DNA of 8,567 bases from DATHWB01 sp035544575 (GTDB lineage: Bacteria; Actinomycetota; Acidimicrobiia; Spongiisociales; ZC4RG35). Below, piece by piece: positions 5,723 to 8,567 of the stretch. Below the pieces are notes generated by a model that worked only from the letters and a program-made list of their open reading frames with translations, was not told the DNA's origin and ran no database searches. Each line of letters begins with the position of its first letter. Position 1 is the stretch's first letter. Where the stretch lies: positions 1 through 8,567 of the forward strand of contig DATKEC010000104.1 of the NCBI GenBank assembly GCA_035544575.1, given 5' to 3'. Position numbers and translations under genes: made by a program.

Positions 5723-7551
5723 TCGAGCCGCTCGAACGGATCGATCCCGCCGCCGGTGTGGTGATCGACAAGGCGAGCCTGCGGGCGAGGGTCGAGGAGA
5801 GAGTTCATGGTACGTCTCCGACGCCGTCACGGGTCGGGCGTCGCCGGCTGGTGGCCGCGCTCGCCTCGACGGCGGTAGTGGCCGCCGGCCTGCTCGTGCT
5901 GCAGCCGAGCCCTCCCGTAGATGCCTTGCCCTTGTTGACCCCCGGTTTCGGAGGTTTGGGCGACCTTCCCGGAATCGACACGGTGGTGACGCTGGAGATG
6001 GGAGGAGTGAAGACGATGGCCGTCGACGCCGACACCATCTGGGTTATGGAGGCGCGCCAACGAAGGCTCCACCGAGTGGATGCCGAGCTTGGTGAGATCG
6101 AGACCACCTACCGGATCGACGCATACGTAGAAGGCGTCGTGGTCGGCGGTGACTACCTGTGGCTGTTGAGCTACGACAGTGGTGGTGAGGTGCTCCGCTT
6201 CGAACCGTCCTCGGGTCGCGTCGACAAGCGGATCCCGCTTGGGGGCGAACCCCGACATGGAGCTGCCTGGTTCGGAGACAACTTGTGGGTCAGCAACGAC
6301 CAGGGACAGCTGATGCAGATCTCGTCCTCTGGCGAGATCGTGGGGACGGTCACCGGGGAGTTGAAGGGTGAGGGTTTCGGCTACCTCTGGGCGAACGATC
6401 CCGCGACCGGCATCATCTCGAGCCTCTCGGCAGACGGGACCAGGGGGGAGTTCGAGATCCCTACCGTGACCAGAGGGGAGACCGCCGACGGCTGGGGAGT
6501 CCGCAGCGTGGCGGAGGGAGGCCCTTCCCTGTTCCTCATGGACGGCTACTACCCCTTTGGAACCAACCTGAGCACCTTCGACCCTGCCACCGGCGAGTTC
6601 CGTTCCTTCGTCAGCCTCACGTTCGGTCTGCTGGACATGGTCTCGTACGACGGAGCGCTCTGGGTGACGTCGCATACCGACCATGTGCTCATGCGGGTCG
6701 ACCCGACCACCGGCCAGGTGCGTCGCTACCCCATGCCGGGGAAGCCAGGCGGGCTGGTGGTGGCGGACGGTTCTCTTTGGGTGAGCCTCTACCACCCAGG
6801 CGCACTAGTTCGTGTGGATCCGGCTGCCGGGATGTTGGAGATGGGACCCATCGTCGCCGACGATTGGAACCGCTACCCCCACCGCTTGGTCTGCACCGGC
6901 CCCGAGGGCACTACAGGCCCGACGGTCATCCTCGAGCCGTACGACTGGATCGACTATGGCTCGTGGTCTGTCGTCCAGGCCCGACTCACCGAGGAGGGGT
7001 ACTTGGTGTGCGTCAACGGGTATGTGGAGGGAGAGGCATCCCCCCAAGTCCGCGCGGCCGATTTGGAGGATGCCCTCACCGCATACGGGATACCCATGCC
7101 GTACGTCCTCGTTGCTTCCGGGGACGGCGTTCATCCTCTGCGGCTCTTCGCCGAGGACCGAAGCGATTTGGCAGGGGTGGTCCTGGTGGACCCCATGCCG
7201 GTCGGCTTCGGTAGCTTCCTCGACGCTACCCTTGGTGAGGGTGGGCACCCGGTGTGGGCGGACATCTCCCCAGACGTATCGAACTCCCTCGACGGCCTGG
7301 GCAACCTGCCGTTGACGGTGATCGGACAGGACCCGCAGGCCGTGTTCCTCAGCGAGCGCGCGCTCGAGGGCCTCGGAGAGGAGAAGGCCCAGGCGATCAA
7401 CGCCTACTGGCAGGAAGGGCTCGCCGTGTACTCCCACCTTTCCATCGACGCCACCTCTGTGATCGCCGAAGGGACCGGTATGCACATGGTGATCTGGGAC
7501 CGCCCGGACCTGGTGGTGCGCTCCGTGCTCGAAGTGATCGCCCGGGGTTGA
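5719..7551 (+). CDS. Membrane-anchored beta-propeller with degenerate alpha/beta-hydrolase domain; putative sigma partner
   Basis: The product is 610 residues. Residues 1-43 form a short charged tail ending in RRR. Residues 44-61 (LVAALASTAVVAAGLLVL) form one membrane helix, with the remainder predicted outside. Residues 85-375 repeat D-x-x-T/S-G and LWV-type strands (TIWVMEA, YLWLLSY, NLWVSN, ALWVTS, SLWVSL; VDPTTGQV, VDPAAGML), a propeller of the virginiamycin B lyase/SMP-30/YVTN kind. Residues 400-610 resemble an alpha/beta hydrolase (PTVILE, ADLEDALTAYGIPMPYVLV, GVVLVDPMP, WDRPDLVV). The nucleophile elbow, normally G-H-S-x-G, reads A-S-G-D-G (466-470), and the usual GSGH reads GTGM (585-588) followed by H589. 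Catalysis is therefore doubtful. ATGA overlap with the sigma gene and a strong ribosome binding site imply one operon. A sensor or anti-sigma role is inferred from position and topology; the 43-residue tail lacks a zinc-finger HxxxCxxC motif. Confidence 0.85.
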   Translation: MIEPLERIDPAAGVVIDKASLRARVEERVHGTSPTPSRVGRRRLVAALASTAVVAAGLLVLQPSPPVDALPLLTPGFGGLGDLPGIDTVVTLEMGGVKTMAVDADTIWVMEARQRRLHRVDAELGEIETTYRIDAYVEGVVVGGDYLWLLSYDSGGEVLRFEPSSGRVDKRIPLGGEPRHGAAWFGDNLWVSNDQGQLMQISSSGEIVGTVTGELKGEGFGYLWANDPATGIISSLSADGTRGEFEIPTVTRGETADGWGVRSVAEGGPSLFLMDGYYPFGTNLSTFDPATGEFRSFVSLTFGLLDMVSYDGALWVTSHTDHVLMRVDPTTGQVRRYPMPGKPGGLVVADGSLWVSLYHPGALVRVDPAAGMLEMGPIVADDWNRYPHRLVCTGPEGTTGPTVILEPYDWIDYGSWSVVQARLTEEGYLVCVNGYVEGEASPQVRAADLEDALTAYGIPMPYVLVASGDGVHPLRLFAEDRSDLAGVVLVDPMPVGFGSFLDATLGEGGHPVWADISPDVSNSLDGLGNLPLTVIGQDPQAVFLSERALEGLGEEKAQAINAYWQEGLAVYSHLSIDATSVIAEGTGMHMVIWDRPDLVVRSVLEVIARG

Positions 7552-7614
7552 GAGTCTGCCGGGATTTCCGGAGGTGGACTTCGTGGGATGTCGGTCTGAT
7601 TGGTCGCGTATCGA

Positions 7615-7699
7615 CCAGTAGGAATGCGCTTTCTGGCAGTTCCAAGAGACCCGGGACTGCGAGAAATCTCTCAGCAGAACTCTCAGGATAAGTCCTGGG
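7615..7699 (+). repeat. Repeat element R2: second copy, downstream of the sigma operon
   Basis: This is the partner of R1, in direct orientation, starting 63 bases after the stop of the propeller-hydrolase gene. The 49-base core (7651-7699) keeps both stems. Hairpin A pairs CTGCGAGA (7657-7664) with TCTC-A-GCAG (7669-7677). Hairpin B pairs CTCAGGA (7682-7688) with TCCTGGG (7693-7699) around the same TAAG loop, with one T-G wobble. It lies in a 169-base gap between convergent genes, where a terminator would be expected, but no T-run follows either stem. The rest of the gap (7552-7614 and 7700-7720) shows nothing else notable. Confidence 0.8.
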
Positions 7700-7720
7700 G
7701 GAGCGGCGAGTTCGGGACAA

Positions 7721-8341
7721 TCACCGCTTCCGGACTGCGTAGGTCAGGTGGGTCACGCGCTGCGTCGGCTCCGCGCGGACCGGCTCCAGGGCCACGCGGC
7801 CCGCGTCCACGCCTTCGAACAGGCGGATTCCGGAGCCGAACAGCACGGGTGAAAGCGCGATCGTGAACTCGTCGATCAGGCCGGCGTTCACGTACTCCAG
7901 GATCGTTGTGCCGCCACCTGCGATGCGCACGTCCCGGGCGCCGGCGGCCGCGCGGGCCTGGTCGAGCGCGGGCCCGATATCGTCGTTGACGAAGTGGAAG
8001 GTGGTTCCGCCCGGCCGCTGCCAGGGGTCACGCTTCTCGTGCGTCACGACGAATACCGGCGTGTGGAACGGCGCCTCCTCCGGCCACGCCTGCTCGCCGG
8101 CGTCGAACATGCGCTTGCCCATCACGCTCGCGCCGGTGCGCTCGAACGTCTCCCGTGAGATGTCGTTGTCGCGCCCTTCCTCGCCGCCCTCACCGAGCTT
8201 CAGGTTCTCCCGGAAGAACCGCAGCGGAAACAGCCACTGCTGCAGTTCCATCCATTGCTGGCCCATCAAGTCCTCGGGGGAGTCGGGCGCGATGAACCCG
8301 TCCAGCGACATCGTCACGCTGAAGAACACCTTCCCGGCCAT
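7721..8341 (-). CDS. Dihydrofolate reductase family protein (RibD C-terminal-like)
   Basis: The product is 206 residues, typical for this family of NAD(P)H-binding reductase-like proteins. It opens with the characteristic KVFFSVTMSLDGFIA (4-18), followed by VMGKRMFD (73-80), PVFVVTHE (95-102) and the cofactor-binding AGGGTTILEYVNAGLIDE (141-158). The last motif is followed by LSPVLFGSGIRLF, the usual late strand. The protein is cytosolic, with no signal peptide or membrane helix. Family members are usually annotated as riboflavin-biosynthesis-like reductases, but stand-alone copies like this one have no settled substrate, so neither folate nor riboflavin synthesis should be assumed. Its ATG shares one base with the TGA of the gene before it (TGATG), and GAGGGG just upstream serves as ribosome binding site. 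It is the last gene of a minus-strand operon. Confidence 0.92.
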   Translation of the reverse strand: MAGKVFFSVTMSLDGFIAPDSPEDLMGQQWMELQQWLFPLRFFRENLKLGEGGEEGRDNDISRETFERTGASVMGKRMFDAGEQAWPEEAPFHTPVFVVTHEKRDPWQRPGGTTFHFVNDDIGPALDQARAAAGARDVRIAGGGTTILEYVNAGLIDEFTIALSPVLFGSGIRLFEGVDAGRVALEPVRAEPTQRVTHLTYAVRKR

Positions 8342-8567
8342 CAGCCCCCCTCAACTCCGTTCCGAACGATCTCGGTGACATAGGCAGCCAGGTTGCTCAG
8401 GGTCTGCTGGCCGCCTTCGATCGCGTGGTACTTCTCGACCGCCTCGTCGCGCAGCTCCTTGGTGGGGAACACTGTGCGCATCTCGATCCGGGTCGCGACG
8501 CCGTCGGGCGCGAACGTGAGGACCGTTTCGAAGGCGTTCGGGTCGCTGCGGGACTCACCGTGGAGCA
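8341..8567 (-). CDS. SRPBCC / AHSA1-like domain protein, 5' partial
   Basis: The visible 3' end encodes 74 residues plus a TGA at 8343-8341; the start lies beyond the right edge. The segment reads FETVLTFAPDGVATRIEMR, then TVFPTKELRDEAVEKYHAIE and GGQQTLSNLAAYV. That is the characteristic C-terminal half of the AHSA1-like SRPBCC (START/Bet v1-type) fold, with the final long helix over a hydrophobic cavity. Such proteins bind small hydrophobic ligands, but the ligand here is unknown. The stop codon overlaps the start of the DHFR-like gene by one base, so the two are translated together. This pairing is common in actinobacteria, often with an ArsR-type regulator upstream; whether one is present cannot be seen here. 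Confidence 0.85.
   Translation of the reverse strand, partial: LHGESRSDPNAFETVLTFAPDGVATRIEMRTVFPTKELRDEAVEKYHAIEGGQQTLSNLAAYVTEIVRNGVEGG

Noticed and set aside
5827..6795. Minus-strand open frame of 322 codons
   Set aside because: Antisense shadow of the propeller domain; histidine/arginine-rich with no recognisable motif.
4902..7699. CRISPR array from the repeated element
   Set aside because: Only two copies, 2.75 kb apart with genes between them and no spacers or cas genes.
7652..7699. R2 hairpins as an ordinary intrinsic terminator
   Set aside because: No T-run follows either stem on either strand, and the same structure occurs in R1 between divergent genes, where a terminator would not be expected.

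Overview
The window is GC-rich, with short gaps between most genes, GTG and TTG codons as credible alternative starts, and protein families common in high-GC soil or aquatic bacteria: a class III cyclase fused to a STAND ATPase, an ECF sigma factor, and a DHFR-like/SRPBCC pair. Together these suggest an actinomycetote, perhaps close to Acidimicrobiia. Phylum cannot be fixed from this sequence, and Chloroflexota is possible.

Layout from left to right. (1) The 3' part of a repeat-rich, probably beta-propeller protein (1-1278, +). (2) A 428-base convergent gap with no intact gene. (3) A large minus-strand signalling protein (1707 to about 4367): an N-terminal class III nucleotidyl cyclase with all canonical catalytic residues, then a STAND NTPase, then TPR-like helices. 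(4) An 806-base divergent gap holding palindromes, the first copy (R1) of a repeated two-hairpin element, and a 7-codon leader ORF ending one base before the sigma gene. (5) A tight two-gene operon: an ECF sigma factor (5174-5722) overlapping by ATGA a 610-residue single-pass membrane protein (5719-7551). That protein has a Vgb/SMP-30-like propeller followed by an alpha/beta-hydrolase-like domain whose nucleophile and histidine positions are substituted. (6) A 169-base convergent gap with the second copy (R2) of the repeated element. (7) A minus-strand pair whose stop and start codons overlap (TGATG): an SRPBCC/AHSA1-like protein (partial at the window edge) and a RibD/DHFR-like protein.

The part most worth following is the ECF operon. 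No recognisable zinc-finger anti-sigma gene accompanies the sigma factor. Its translationally linked partner has a short cytoplasmic tail, one membrane helix and a large extracytoplasmic part built from a propeller and an apparently dead hydrolase fold, so it looks like a sensor or anti-sigma protein of unusual design. Direct copies of a conserved two-hairpin element lie on both sides of the operon, about 2.75 kb apart. All five differences between the 49-base cores leave the two stems essentially intact.
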